Source: Bacteroidota bacterium | Lineage (GTDB): Bacteria > Bacteroidota > Bacteroidia > Bacteroidales > FEN-979 | Reading direction: 5' to 3' | DNA length: 64,000 nucleotides | Assembly (NCBI GenBank): GCA_026391735.1 | Contig: JAPLDL010000020.1 | Location: forward strand, 1-64,000 | Part shown: piece after piece, positions 34,505 to 43,992 of the stretch | How positions within the stretch are numbered: position 1 is the first letter of the stretch | Layout of the letters: each line of letters begins with the position of its first letter | Position numbers and translations under genes: made by a program | The notes under the pieces: model-generated | Databases searched by the model: none | The model's input: only the letters and a program-made list of their open reading frames with translations | What the model was told of the DNA's origin: nothing

Positions 34505-36571
34505 ATGAAAAAACTATTACCTCTTTTTCTTGCATGTATGCTTACGTGCAGTATCTCGCATAGTTTTGCCCAGGCCAAGCAATACGTGTTGTTTGACCAC
34601 TTCACCAATTCAAGTTGTCCTCCCTGTGCAGCTCAGAACCCATTCATGGAAGCCACTTTTGCCGTGAACTTCGGGCGGTATCACCAGATTTCTTATCATA
34701 CCTGGTGGCCAGGACCTACCGATCCCATGTATACCTACGATAAAAAGGATAACCACAAGCGCACAACTTATTATGGTGTAAGCGGGGTGCCTGATGTGTT
34801 TATGCTGGGAAATACTGAAATCGGAAGCCCTACAGGGGTGACCCAGTCCTTGATAAACAATGCAGCCTATGCATCATCACCTATCCGCATCAGGGTGACA
34901 GAATCTTCGAGCGGGACGACCAGAACGGCAACCATCAAGGTGTATACGGTTGGCACCGTTCCTGCTTCCAGCAATTACAGGATATTTGGCTGTGTAAACG
35001 AAGAACATATTCATTACAACACAGCTCCCGGGACCAACGGTGAGAAAGATTTTTACAACGTTATGAGGAAACTGCTTCCCGATTCCCTCGGCGCTGCGTT
35101 TACACCTGCTGCACTCGGTGATTCGGTGACCGTAAGCTATTCCTATACTCTGGATTATGCCCATTGGGATACTACCAAGATATATACACTGGCATTTATA
35201 CAGGAGAACGTTACAAAGCATATACTCAATTCGGGAGCATCTATTGATCCTGACTGGGAACTGGTTCCCACCGACCCCGGGTTCATGAAAGGTGAACCGG
35301 GCGGAATGAAAACTTTTCATTATAAAGTATTTAACCTTGGAGGACACTCCCAGAACTTCCGTTTTAAATTAGCAACAACTCAACCGGCCGACTGGACTGC
35401 CGAATTTGTGCTGAATGGATCAACCTATCCCGATTCGGTGGATGTTTCTGTCCCCGGTAAAGCCCAATGGGACCTTGCTGTAAATATATCCATCGGGAAT
35501 TCAAACTCAGTCGGGATTCATAGTATTAGCATGCAATCCCTCGACAATACAGATTTTGCTCCTAATGTGCTTCCTGCCTACCTGATATCAGGTATCAATG
35601 AATTGGTTATCAATAATGACGGAGGATGGGGAACCAGCAACGGGCAATCTACTGTCACATTCCAGGGTTGTTATACAGGCGGACTCGCTTATGCCGGAGC
35701 CAGTGCTTATTCCGTGATAGACCGGAGTGCTTTTCTGAAGGGATATGCTTCGGGTTGTATGACCGATGTCCAGAATTATTATTATAATGTTGGATGGTCA
35801 TTCCCCGCCCTTACCGATGATTTTGTTGCCATAATGACTTCCGAGCTGAACGCCGGCAAACGCATGCTTATCTCCGGACAGGATGTGGGTTGGGATGTAA
35901 ATACGGCTTCAAGCAGTGGCGGACACTCCACTCCTGCAACCGTTGCCTTTTACAACAATTATCTCGGAGCGGCTTTTTCAGCTGATGGAGGCACCACAAA
36001 TACTCAGTACATAGCAAACACCACCGACCCTGTTTTCGGAGGGATACCCACTTCGCCATTGGTTAATGTATATGGTTCAGGCAACTTCTACCCGGATCAG
36101 ATAAACGCCTACGGCCCGGGTACGATAACGTTCTATTATGACGCGGCAAAAACCAAGAAAAGCGGAGTAAGGGCTTTTGCTAACAACTGGAAGACGGTTT
36201 ATCTTGCAGCCAGCCTTGAACAGATATCCGACTCCATGGTCCGCAAAGCCATCATTAAAGAGGCCCATGTCTGGTTCGGAGGGATCCCCGCTGGAATTTC
36301 AAATGCCAATGCAGGCCACAAAGAATACCTTGGACAGAATTATCCGAATCCCGCTTCGGGGACAACAACCATACTGCTCAATAATATCGATACGGATATG
36401 AACCTGCAGTTAATTGATCCCCTGGGACGTATCGTCCTCACTGAGTCTGTCTCGCAAGGATCGTCATTCATCCTGATCCCTGTTTCAGGTCTGAACTCAG
36501 GAGTGTATTTTTACCGCCTTGTTTCCAACGGTAAGATCCTTGAAACAAAACGAATGCAGGTCGTCCGTTAG
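34505..36571 (+). CDS. T9SS-secreted Omp28-like protein with thioredoxin-like CxxC
   Basis: This 688-residue protein has a signal peptide ending SFAQ (about residue 23), then a thioredoxin-like Omp28 domain (about 25-230) with the motif C38-P-P-C41 in VLFDHFTNSSCPPCAAQNPFM and the cis-Pro region YYGVSGVPDVFM. Ig-like strands follow (about 240-360), then an alpha/beta segment (about 370-580; MLISGQDVGWDVN). A T9SS sorting domain (LGQNYPNPASGTTTI ... SGVYFYRLV) closes the protein. Predicted surface or secreted redox-type protein. The partner is unknown. Confidence 0.87.
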   Translation: MKKLLPLFLACMLTCSISHSFAQAKQYVLFDHFTNSSCPPCAAQNPFMEATFAVNFGRYHQISYHTWWPGPTDPMYTYDKKDNHKRTTYYGVSGVPDVFMLGNTEIGSPTGVTQSLINNAAYASSPIRIRVTESSSGTTRTATIKVYTVGTVPASSNYRIFGCVNEEHIHYNTAPGTNGEKDFYNVMRKLLPDSLGAAFTPAALGDSVTVSYSYTLDYAHWDTTKIYTLAFIQENVTKHILNSGASIDPDWELVPTDPGFMKGEPGGMKTFHYKVFNLGGHSQNFRFKLATTQPADWTAEFVLNGSTYPDSVDVSVPGKAQWDLAVNISIGNSNSVGIHSISMQSLDNTDFAPNVLPAYLISGINELVINNDGGWGTSNGQSTVTFQGCYTGGLAYAGASAYSVIDRSAFLKGYASGCMTDVQNYYYNVGWSFPALTDDFVAIMTSELNAGKRMLISGQDVGWDVNTASSSGGHSTPATVAFYNNYLGAAFSADGGTTNTQYIANTTDPVFGGIPTSPLVNVYGSGNFYPDQINAYGPGTITFYYDAAKTKKSGVRAFANNWKTVYLAASLEQISDSMVRKAIIKEAHVWFGGIPAGISNANAGHKEYLGQNYPNPASGTTTILLNNIDTDMNLQLIDPLGRIVLTESVSQGSSFILIPVSGLNSGVYFYRLVSNGKILETKRMQVVR

Positions 36572-36575
36572 CAGA

Positions 36576-37424
36576 TTACTTTGCAGGAATAACAAGTTTA
36601 GCGTAGGAATTGGAGTAGGCAGCGAAAAAGCCTACTCCTCCTTCACTTACGTTCCCTTCAACATTAGCCGGTGGGCCCGAAAAGAACGGGATCTGGTAAC
36701 CGGCTTGCTGCACCTGCTGTATGAAATCATAATATTCCTTGGTAATCCCGCTCATTTGGACTAACAGGGTGTCACCGGGATGAAGAGTTTCCCATTTGTG
36801 GCTGTTGTTGATATAAAACGCTGTAAGCCCCCTGATATAACTTCCATTGAAATACTTGTCATCGGAGGTTGACCATTTCTGAATGGAGTCAGATATCAGC
36901 AACCCGTTACGGTAATACTTAAGCATGTAAAAATTCATTTCATCTCCTGGTTCCTGGGCAAATATTTTGACCAGCCAATGCCCGTCTTTACCAATGTCGG
37001 GGTTGAATTCCGCCTGGACTGAATCGAGCCTTGCAACCTTCATGATCTTGCAGGTGGATGTATATTCAGCGCTGTTTCCGATGACTTCCGACAGCTTTAC
37101 ATCAAGGCTGTATGTTTTACCGATCACTCCCCTGAAAGTACTGTCAAGCATATAATACCCGGGCTTACCTGGAAGCTGCTCCCTTAGTGTATCCAGGAAT
37201 GAACCATCGGTAAGTGTTACAATTGCATGACTCACCATCGGTGGGGGCTGGTTATAGAAATAACTGGCCGACTTGCTCAGGATCACTGTCCTCTGCAAGC
37301 TGTCATTGGTAATTCCTCCATCAACAACAAGGCGAATGTATGAATTATCAAGGTTGACATTGATGCTCTCTGTACATCCGGCAGCAAGCAGGAGAATGAA
37401 CAGGCCTGAGAAGAGCTTAACCAT
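36576..37424 (-). CDS. DUF4249 lipoprotein, partner of the TonB receptor
   Basis: This 282-residue lipoprotein (lipobox LLAAGC, Cys 17) belongs to DUF4249. These are Bacteroidetes surface lipoproteins encoded next to TonB-dependent receptors and thought to bind the cargo or plug the receptor from outside, as SusD does. The N-terminal part (LVVDGGITNDSLQRTVILSKSASYF) is the typical Ig-like start. The start overlaps the 3' end of the receptor gene by 8 bases. Ligand unknown. Confidence 0.88.
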   Translation of the reverse strand: MVKLFSGLFILLLAAGCTESINVNLDNSYIRLVVDGGITNDSLQRTVILSKSASYFYNQPPPMVSHAIVTLTDGSFLDTLREQLPGKPGYYMLDSTFRGVIGKTYSLDVKLSEVIGNSAEYTSTCKIMKVARLDSVQAEFNPDIGKDGHWLVKIFAQEPGDEMNFYMLKYYRNGLLISDSIQKWSTSDDKYFNGSYIRGLTAFYINNSHKWETLHPGDTLLVQMSGITKEYYDFIQQVQQAGYQIPFFSGPPANVEGNVSEGGVGFFAAYSNSYAKLVIPAK

Positions 37425-39768
37425 GTTTGAAATGAAAGTTAAAAGTTATAGAAGGGATGATACCAAAAAGATAGACCTTTTCGGCGTAGGTGACATTTGG
37501 ATCAGTATTGTCCTGAACGAAATTAATAGACCAGGTGTTGTGACGGTTATAGGCATTATAAACTGAAAAATTAAGGTCCCAGGAGAATTTCCTGTTTGGC
37601 TTTTCTTTGGAATAAAACGTTACAGCAAGGTCAAGCCGGTGATAATCCTGATACCGGTAAGCATTCCGGTCGGAGTAAATAGGAATGACCTTTCCCCCAA
37701 TGGTAGCCCGTCCCGTAGGAAATGTGACCGGCGCCCCTGTAGCATAAACCCAATTGGCGCTGATGCTCCATCGTTTGGCCAGCTGGAAGTTCAGGACAAC
37801 ACTGATATTGTTGGGTTTGTCGTAAGGTGCAGGATAAGGGTTCGGATCTATCTCGGGAATCAGCCTGAATGACCTGGAATAGGTATAACTCACCCAACCG
37901 CTGACGATCTTTTCGTTAAGCCTTACAAGAAATTCGACCCCGTAAGAATAACCCTTGCCGGTCCTCACCTGTCCTTCAAGTGTATCGACAAGCAACAGCT
38001 GAGCGAAATTTTTAAAATCTATCACGTTCTGCATCCACTTATAATATACTTCAACGGATGTCTCAATGGTGTTATGACGGAAGTTCCTGAAATAGCCAAG
38101 CGCTACCTGGTCTCCGATCTGGGGCTTTATATTGGGACTGGCAGGGAACCATATATCCAGGGGAGTCCCGGCCGATGAATTCTGGGCAAGTTGTAAGTAC
38201 TGGTAAGTGCGGGCATAACTTGCTTTCACCGAGGATTTACCGTTGATATCATACAATAGCCCTAATCTCGGCTCAATCCCGCCATAAGTGTTATATATAA
38301 TCCCTGCCTTGTAAACCGTAGAATCAATTACAACATGGTTCGGCGTGTAATGGTAAACAGTTCCCGGGCCAATACTCTGAAAAAGGGAAAGCCTGAGCCC
38401 GTAGGTTGCAATAAAATGTGACCCGATCTTTTGCTCGTTGGTGGCGTAAATCCCCGACTCGATGGAATAGTTTTTCGGTACCTGTATGCTGGTGTATACA
38501 GTTTCACTGCCTGTCCCGCTTGCAGTACCCGGATTTATCATGTGATAGGTGACAGCTCCTCCGAATTTCAAGGTGTTTTTCGTGTTGATATACCATGAGA
38601 AATCGCCTTTTATTCCAATGTCTTTGAGATTCGCATTCCATTCGAAAGAGTTTGAAGTGCCTGTGGGAGTCCCCAGAAGATACCTGTAGTCGCTGTATAC
38701 TGATGTCAGGTTGAAAAACAGTTTCTTGGAAAATACATGGTTCCAGCGAAAAGTCCCTGTCCCGTTGCCCCAGCTCATCCTGGCAAACTGGTTGCTGAAT
38801 ACATCCCTTCCAAAGTAGCCTGATAAAAAGACTGTGTTATTGTCGTCGATCACGTAATTGATCTTGGCGTTTATATCATAAAAATAAAGACGGTTATTCT
38901 GAAGCGCCTTATTCGAAGAGAGGGGGAGAAACAGATCCGCATAAGTGCGCCTGCCTGATACAATAAAGGAACAACGGTCTTTCTTTATAGGGCCTTCCAC
39001 CGTGATCCTGCTGGCGATAATGCCAATACCTCCGTTTACCTCGAACCCCTTGGAATCTCCTTCATCCATTCTTACGTCAAGAACCGATGCGAGCCTGCCG
39101 CCGTAATTAGCAGGAATATCACCCTTGTATAATTTGACATCCTTCACGGCATCATTGTTGAACACTGAGAAAAAACCCATCAAATGAGAGGCATTATATA
39201 CAGTAGCTTCATCGAGCAATATCAGGTTCTGGTCGGGCGCTCCGCCACGTACGCTATACCCGCTTGAACCTTCGCTCACACTCTGAACCCCAGGGAGCAA
39301 CTGGATCGCCTTGATCACATCCACCTCACCCATGAGGGCAGGGATCTTTTGAATGGTGTGTATATCCATTTTGAACACGCTCATTTCGGGTTTAGCCACG
39401 TTTTGATCGCTCTTTTCGCTTTTAACAACAACCTCATGCAACTCTTTCTGCTCTGTAGCAAGTTCCATCTTCAGACTGATATCTTTATCAAGATCGATCT
39501 CCTTACTGGTCGATGTATAGCCGATAAAAGAAAACGTAATAGTATAACGCCCTTCAGGAAGTGTAAGTGAAAACCGGCCATATTGGTCGGTTGTCGTACC
39601 GGTTTTGAGCTCCTGAATGAATATAGTGGCCCCCACCAGGGACTCCCCATCGTTCTTGTCAGTGACCTTGCCCGAAATGGTATATTTCTTTAAATTCTCA
39701 GGAAAGGCATGCGCTGACCACGCCGTCAGCATTAAAAAAATAAGAAAACAGAAGGTAAAAAACTTCAT
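37417..39768 (-). CDS. TonB-dependent receptor with carboxypeptidase-regulatory N-domain
   Basis: This 783-residue outer-membrane transporter has a signal peptide (1-21), then a CarboxypepD_reg-like domain (about 28-112; YTISGKVTDKNDGESLVGATIFI). A plug domain (about 130-240; MGEVDVIKAIQLLPGVQSVSEGSSGYSVRGG) and a 22-stranded barrel follow, ending in HFKHG. The plug phrase SVRGGAPDQNLILLDEA is the usual one for DUF4249-linked receptors. Energised import of an unknown ligand through TonB. Confidence 0.93.
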   Translation of the reverse strand: MKFFTFCFLIFLMLTAWSAHAFPENLKKYTISGKVTDKNDGESLVGATIFIQELKTGTTTDQYGRFSLTLPEGRYTITFSFIGYTSTSKEIDLDKDISLKMELATEQKELHEVVVKSEKSDQNVAKPEMSVFKMDIHTIQKIPALMGEVDVIKAIQLLPGVQSVSEGSSGYSVRGGAPDQNLILLDEATVYNASHLMGFFSVFNNDAVKDVKLYKGDIPANYGGRLASVLDVRMDEGDSKGFEVNGGIGIIASRITVEGPIKKDRCSFIVSGRRTYADLFLPLSSNKALQNNRLYFYDINAKINYVIDDNNTVFLSGYFGRDVFSNQFARMSWGNGTGTFRWNHVFSKKLFFNLTSVYSDYRYLLGTPTGTSNSFEWNANLKDIGIKGDFSWYINTKNTLKFGGAVTYHMINPGTASGTGSETVYTSIQVPKNYSIESGIYATNEQKIGSHFIATYGLRLSLFQSIGPGTVYHYTPNHVVIDSTVYKAGIIYNTYGGIEPRLGLLYDINGKSSVKASYARTYQYLQLAQNSSAGTPLDIWFPASPNIKPQIGDQVALGYFRNFRHNTIETSVEVYYKWMQNVIDFKNFAQLLLVDTLEGQVRTGKGYSYGVEFLVRLNEKIVSGWVSYTYSRSFRLIPEIDPNPYPAPYDKPNNISVVLNFQLAKRWSISANWVYATGAPVTFPTGRATIGGKVIPIYSDRNAYRYQDYHRLDLAVTFYSKEKPNRKFSWDLNFSVYNAYNRHNTWSINFVQDNTDPNVTYAEKVYLFGIIPSITFNFHFKHG

Positions 39769-39782
39769 CAGGGATAGGAGAG

Positions 39783-40376
39783 TTAAGGTCTAATAACGTT
39801 GAATTCCCCGTTTTCGTATAGTTTTATAATTTGGGAAGGTCTCACCGAAGTTAACGCATCATGGTACAAACCTACAGTATAATCCACATGTTTCAGTATC
39901 TCAGGGTTGATGTCATGGAAACTACGGGGATTGGCGTTCCCGCTCAGATTAGCAGAGGTTGAAACCAGGGGTCGCCCGAATTCTTTGATGAGCTCCCTGC
40001 AGAATTCATGATTGGCAATACGGATGGCAACCGACCCGTCCTCACCCAACAATACCGGGGCAAGGTTCCTGCCTTTGGGATAAATGATGGTGAGAGGAGA
40101 CGTGATGTTTTTTAATAAGTCCCAGGTGATCAAAGGGATGTTATCGACATACAGGGGAAGCTTATTGGGGCTGTCAAGCAATACGATAAGGGTTTTGCGC
40201 CCCATGCGCTTTTTGATCTGGTAGATCTTGCTCACCGCATCCGGAAGTGTGGCATCACACCCGATACCCCAAATCGTATCGGTGGGATATAAAATGGTAC
40301 CTCCCGAATTCAGGATGTTCAGGCTTGCTGATATTTCCGCTTTAAAAGAGTCGCTCGACAAGGTAGCTGATAACAA
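39783..40376 (-). CDS. tsaC: Threonylcarbamoyl-AMP synthase (Sua5/YwlC/TsaC)
   Basis: This 197-residue enzyme makes threonylcarbamoyl-AMP for the t6A modification of tRNAs reading ANN codons. Motifs: GGTILYPTDTIWGIGCDA near the start, KIYQIKKRMGRKTLIVLL, and RPLVSTSANLSGN for nucleotide binding. It is the short form without the Sua5 C-terminal domain. No ATG exists before the conserved core. TTG 40376 lies about 4 bases into the predicted transcript and is the likely start. Confidence 0.93.
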   Translation of the reverse strand: MLSATLSSDSFKAEISASLNILNSGGTILYPTDTIWGIGCDATLPDAVSKIYQIKKRMGRKTLIVLLDSPNKLPLYVDNIPLITWDLLKNITSPLTIIYPKGRNLAPVLLGEDGSVAIRIANHEFCRELIKEFGRPLVSTSANLSGNANPRSFHDINPEILKHVDYTVGLYHDALTSVRPSQIIKLYENGEFNVIRP

Positions 40377-40383
40377 TAAGGTA

Positions 40384-40391
40384 CAAAATTA
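40384..40391 (-). promoter_or_regulatory. -7 element TAATTTTG of tsaC
   Basis: This TAnnTTTG match lies 7 bases before the TTG start. Confidence 0.45.
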
Positions 40392-40410
40392 CCTATAATT
40401 CCGGAATATT

Positions 40411-41412
40411 TTAAAGCAAAGAGGGAAATTGGTCAGGAGTGATGCCGGCAGCACATTCAAAATGCTGCAACGGGCATTCCCTTTTCCCATGCAGGCCGCA
40501 GGGGCGGCATCTGAGCTCTTTACGGGTCTGGATGATCCAATGCTGGCGGGAGAGCGGACCGAAACCGAATTCGGGGATTGTACTGCAATACACCACGGAT
40601 GTCGGAGCATCAACAGCTGTTGCTAAATGCATAGGAGCCGAATCATTGGTATAATTCATCCTTGCATCCTTCATGAGAGCTGCAGATTCAAGAAAGCTAA
40701 GCTGTCCGGCCAATACTGAAACATTGTCCCTCCCCGCTGCCGTTTTTATCTCATCACAGAGGGACACGTCTGAACCTGAACCGAGGAGGTAAACAGGGAG
40801 TTTGGCGGGCAGTGTGCCAATCAGCTCCACCCATTTCTCAGCAGGGTACTGCTTCGTAAACCATAAAGAAGCAGGGGAAACGGTTGCATAAGGAATGGCT
40901 TTATATGATGAAACAGTGGCTTCATCAGCAGGGGATGGGTAAAGCTTTGGGCGGGGAATACTGCCGAATTCCTCGGCTCTCTGTCCTGCCGATATCACTG
41001 GCCTGATAAGTGAAACGTTTCGTTCAACCTCATGGATGCCTTTGCCGATCCTGTGAGAAATTTGTTTTGAGAAAAAAAACGAGAAGGGGTTCTTGCTGAA
41101 ACCTATCGTGGTCTTTGCTCCGGAGAACGCCGTAAGCAGCCCGGTGGTTGCAAACCTTTGAATATTTATAATGAGATCGTACCTCGACTTTCTGACTTGT
41201 AAAAGGATTCTCAGGAAATCACTGTATTTTGATTTCTTATCCCAGACTATAAGATGTCGGATAAAAGGATGGCCTGTAAATAAACCTTCCATTCCTTTTT
41301 TTAAAAGTAAATCTATTTCTGCGGATGGGTATGCGTGATGCAACCCTTCAAGTACCGGAGTGGCAAGAATAACATCGCCTATTGAGGCAGTTTGAATTAC
41401 CAGTATTTTCAT
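40411..41412 (-). CDS. Glycosyltransferase family 9 (heptosyltransferase-like)
   Basis: This protein of about 333 residues starts at ATG 41412 (MKILVIQTASIGDVILATPVLEGL), the signature of ADP-heptose:LPS heptosyltransferases. The donor site appears as LPVYLLGSGSDVSLCDEI, and FLESAALMKDARMNYTNDSAPMHLATAVDAPTSVVY is the GT9 C-terminal half. The final 30 residues are Cys-rich (CRPCGLHGKRECPLQHFECA), as in WaaF-type enzymes. Acts on the lipopolysaccharide core at the inner membrane. Confidence 0.9.
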   Translation of the reverse strand: MKILVIQTASIGDVILATPVLEGLHHAYPSAEIDLLLKKGMEGLFTGHPFIRHLIVWDKKSKYSDFLRILLQVRKSRYDLIINIQRFATTGLLTAFSGAKTTIGFSKNPFSFFFSKQISHRIGKGIHEVERNVSLIRPVISAGQRAEEFGSIPRPKLYPSPADEATVSSYKAIPYATVSPASLWFTKQYPAEKWVELIGTLPAKLPVYLLGSGSDVSLCDEIKTAAGRDNVSVLAGQLSFLESAALMKDARMNYTNDSAPMHLATAVDAPTSVVYCSTIPEFGFGPLSRQHWIIQTRKELRCRPCGLHGKRECPLQHFECAAGITPDQFPSLL

Positions 41413-41443
41413 TACACTATCACCCTCTTCAACACGCCCTTCA

Positions 41444-42262
41444 TTAAGCACTTACATTAAAATCCCTCAATGCCTGGTTCAGGGAAGTCTTCAGGTCGGT
41501 CGATGCTTTTCGCTTACCGATGATCAGTGCGCAACTTACCTGGTATTTCCCGGCAGGAAACTCTTTCTCAAAGCTACCCGGAATGACCACCGACCGTGAT
41601 GGCACTAATCCTTTATATTCCACAGGCTTGGGGCCTGAGACATCGATAATGCGTGTTGATGAAGTAAGCACCACATTTGCACCCAAAACTGCTTCTTTGC
41701 AAACTCTCACACCTTCAACAATGATACATCTGGACCCGATGAAGCAACCATCCTCGATAATCACAGGGGCTGCTTGTACAGGTTCCAGCACTCCACCCAA
41801 ACCTACACCTCCGCTGAGATGGACATTTTTACCTACCTGGGCACATGAACCAACCGTAGCCCAGGTATCAACCAGGCTGCCCTGGTCAATGTATGCACCT
41901 ATATTGATATAAGATGGCATAAGAACCACACCCTCAGAGATATATGACCCATGACGTGCAACTGCATGGGGCACGACTCTGACCCCCAGAGATTTGTATC
42001 CTTTTTTCAGGGGTATTTTATCGTAGAATTCAAGAGGCCCGGCTTCAGTGACCGACATTTTCTGGATCGGGAAATATAAAATGACAGCTTTTTTTATCCA
42101 TTCGTTGATGATCCATCCTTCCATTACGGGCTCGGCAATCCGAAGACTACCCTTGTCGAGAAGCCGAACTACCTCGCGAATTGCTTTCTGAGTCTCCGGT
42201 CTGCTCAGGAGGTCCCTGTTCACCCAGGCCGATTCTATTGTTGAACGTAGCTGATCAGGCAT
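41444..42262 (-). CDS. dapD: Tetrahydrodipicolinate N-succinyltransferase
   Basis: This 272-residue enzyme succinylates tetrahydrodipicolinate in the diaminopimelate/lysine pathway, which supplies peptidoglycan cross-links. The left-handed beta-helix of hexapeptide repeats is visible (GSYISEGVVLMPSYINIGAYIDQGSLVDTWATVGSCAQVG, read in sixes), preceded by the substrate-binding helical domain. Length matches E. coli DapD (274). It uses a TACCTTTG promoter element. Confidence 0.95.
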   Translation of the reverse strand: MPDQLRSTIESAWVNRDLLSRPETQKAIREVVRLLDKGSLRIAEPVMEGWIINEWIKKAVILYFPIQKMSVTEAGPLEFYDKIPLKKGYKSLGVRVVPHAVARHGSYISEGVVLMPSYINIGAYIDQGSLVDTWATVGSCAQVGKNVHLSGGVGLGGVLEPVQAAPVIIEDGCFIGSRCIIVEGVRVCKEAVLGANVVLTSSTRIIDVSGPKPVEYKGLVPSRSVVIPGSFEKEFPAGKYQVSCALIIGKRKASTDLKTSLNQALRDFNVSA

Positions 42263-42282
42263 GTTAAGGTTTTATTGGGGCT

Positions 42283-42290
42283 CAAAGGTA
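42283..42290 (-). promoter_or_regulatory. -7 element TACCTTTG of dapD
   Basis: This TAnnTTTG match lies 20 bases before ATG 42262. Confidence 0.5.
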
Positions 42291-42390
42291 CAATTTTTTT
42301 GAAGGATACCGGGGTAAAATGCGGAGAAGCCCTTTCTCACGATCTTCCCAATGTCGTTCCCCACGCCCTTCATCACGTTTTAAAATTTTA

Positions 42391-42398
42391 TACCTTTG
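42391..42398 (+). promoter_or_regulatory. -7 element TACCTTTG of the ruvX-def unit
   Basis: This TAnnTTTG match lies 14 bases before ATG 42413 and excludes the 46-codon upstream extension of the frame. Confidence 0.5.
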
Positions 42399-42412
42399 TA
42401 CCGGAGAAAAAT

Positions 42413-42850
42413 ATGGGAAGAATCCTTGCAATAGATTACGGACAAAAAAGAACGGGCCTGGCCGTTTCAGATGAGCTTAAACTGATTGCCACTGCCCTGG
42501 GCACTGTTCCTTCCATGGAAGTGATGGACTTTCTTAAGAAATATGTTGCCGGTAATCCAGTAGAGTGTTTTGTGGTGGGTGAGCCAAAGCGGATGGATAA
42601 TTCCCCTTCAGAATCCTCAAAATATATTGATCCTTTCGTGAAACAACTTACCAGATCTTTCCCTGATATAAGGGTTGAAAGAATGGATGAGCGTTTTACT
42701 TCTTTGATTGCAGGCAGGACTATACTTGAATCGGGCGTCAGGAAGATGGCCCGGCGCAATAAAAGCCTTGTCGATACAGTAAGTGCAACCATCATTCTGC
42801 AATCATTCATGGAATCAGAAAGCAATAAACAAGAACACAGAACTTCATGA
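42413..42850 (+). CDS. ruvX: Holliday junction resolvase-like protein (YqgF)
   Basis: This protein of about 145 residues has an RNase H-like fold: GRILAIDYGQKRTGLAVSDEL with the first catalytic Asp, VVGEPKRMDNSPSES, and RMDERFTSLIAGRTI with Glu. Family members process the 5' end of 16S pre-rRNA and may cut DNA junctions. Start ATG 42413 matches the family. The stop overlaps the def start by 4 bases (ATGA). Confidence 0.93.
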   Translation: MGRILAIDYGQKRTGLAVSDELKLIATALGTVPSMEVMDFLKKYVAGNPVECFVVGEPKRMDNSPSESSKYIDPFVKQLTRSFPDIRVERMDERFTSLIAGRTILESGVRKMARRNKSLVDTVSATIILQSFMESESNKQEHRTS

Positions 42851-43419
42851 TACTTCCGGTTGTCGCATATGGCCATCCTGTATTGAGGAAAAAGGCCCTG
42901 GAAATAGGTCCCGATTATCCCGAGCTGAAACAGTTTATCGATGATTTCTGGGAAACCATGTACCAGGCTGATGGGGTTGGGTTGGCGGCTCCCCAGGTGA
43001 ACCGTTCCATCAGAGTCTTTGTTGTAGATGCTTCTCCCTTTATTAAGGATCATCCGGAGGCAGATGGATTTAAAAAGCTGTTTATCAATGCCGAAATATA
43101 TGCAGAAGAAGGAGAGGAATGGATCTTCAATGAAGGCTGCCTGAGTTTCCCGGGTATGCGTGAGGACATCTCACGAAAACCCTTGATACGGATCAGATGG
43201 GTTGATGAGGATTTTCAACCTCATGACGAGAAGTTCGACGGGATTCTGGCCAGGATCATCCAACACGAATACGACCATATCGAAGGCATCCTGATGGTCG
43301 ACAGGATCAACTCCCTCAAAAGGGTGCTTCTGAACAGAAAGCTAAGCGATATCTCAAAAGGTAATGTTGAGACCTCCTATAAAATGATTTTTCCTCAACT
43401 TAAAAAACGAAAGATATAA
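42847..43419 (+). CDS. def: Peptide deformylase
   Basis: This 190-residue iron or zinc hydrolase removes the formyl group from nascent proteins. All three motifs are present: GVGLAAPQVN, EGCLSFPGMR (Cys ligand) and QHEYDHIEG (two His ligands and the catalytic Glu). Coupled to ruvX by an ATGA overlap, with the lipoprotein gene 3 bases on. Confidence 0.96.
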   Translation: MILPVVAYGHPVLRKKALEIGPDYPELKQFIDDFWETMYQADGVGLAAPQVNRSIRVFVVDASPFIKDHPEADGFKKLFINAEIYAEEGEEWIFNEGCLSFPGMREDISRKPLIRIRWVDEDFQPHDEKFDGILARIIQHEYDHIEGILMVDRINSLKRVLLNRKLSDISKGNVETSYKMIFPQLKKRKI

Positions 43420-43422
43420 ACC

Positions 43423-43989
43423 ATGAACGTTAAATCCCTGTTATTCCCTCTTTTACTTACCATGCTGGTTTCATGCGGTCCGTCAAGGACAAAGGAAGTT
43501 GCCAGGATTAAGGCTATTGAAAACAGGCTGTTCTCTCCGACGGCTACGACTATGGATATCGAAGCGACCGACAGCCTTCTTGTCCTTTATGCTGATTTTA
43601 TTAAAACCTTTCCCGGGGACTCCATGACGCAAAAATATATTTTTAAAGCCGGAAACCTCTATATGAATTCGGGTAAGGGAAAAGCAGCCATTGAGATGTT
43701 CGATCTGTACAGGTCAAACTACCCCAATGATCCCCGTTCGGCCATGTGTCTTTTCTTTACCGCTTATATCTATGAGAACATTTTAAAGAACCTGGATAAA
43801 GCGCAGGAATTGTACATTCTTTTTATTGAAAAATATCCCAGGCATGATTTTGCCGATGATGCGCAAATGGCATTGAATAACCTCGGAAAAACGCCAGACC
43901 AGATGGTGAAGGAATTTGAACAAAGAAAGAAAGCCGACAGTGCCAGGGTTGCTGATTCCCTTAGAAAATCAACTAAAAAAAGGAAGTAA
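43423..43989 (+). CDS. TPR-type lipoprotein with basic tail
   Basis: This 188-residue lipoprotein (lipobox MLVSC, Cys about 18) has helical repeats (about 45-155; FIKTFPGDSMTQKYIFKAGNLYMNSGKGKAAIEMFDLY, and KAQELYILFIEKYPRHDFADDAQMAL) typical of tetratricopeptide or YfiO-like outer-membrane lipoproteins. It ends KADSARVADSLRKSTKKRK, a Lys/Arg tail built on the same ADSxxVADS phrase as the small lipoprotein at 11553. It follows def directly. Confidence 0.82.
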   Translation: MNVKSLLFPLLLTMLVSCGPSRTKEVARIKAIENRLFSPTATTMDIEATDSLLVLYADFIKTFPGDSMTQKYIFKAGNLYMNSGKGKAAIEMFDLYRSNYPNDPRSAMCLFFTAYIYENILKNLDKAQELYILFIEKYPRHDFADDAQMALNNLGKTPDQMVKEFEQRKKADSARVADSLRKSTKKRK

Positions 43990-43992
43990 CAG

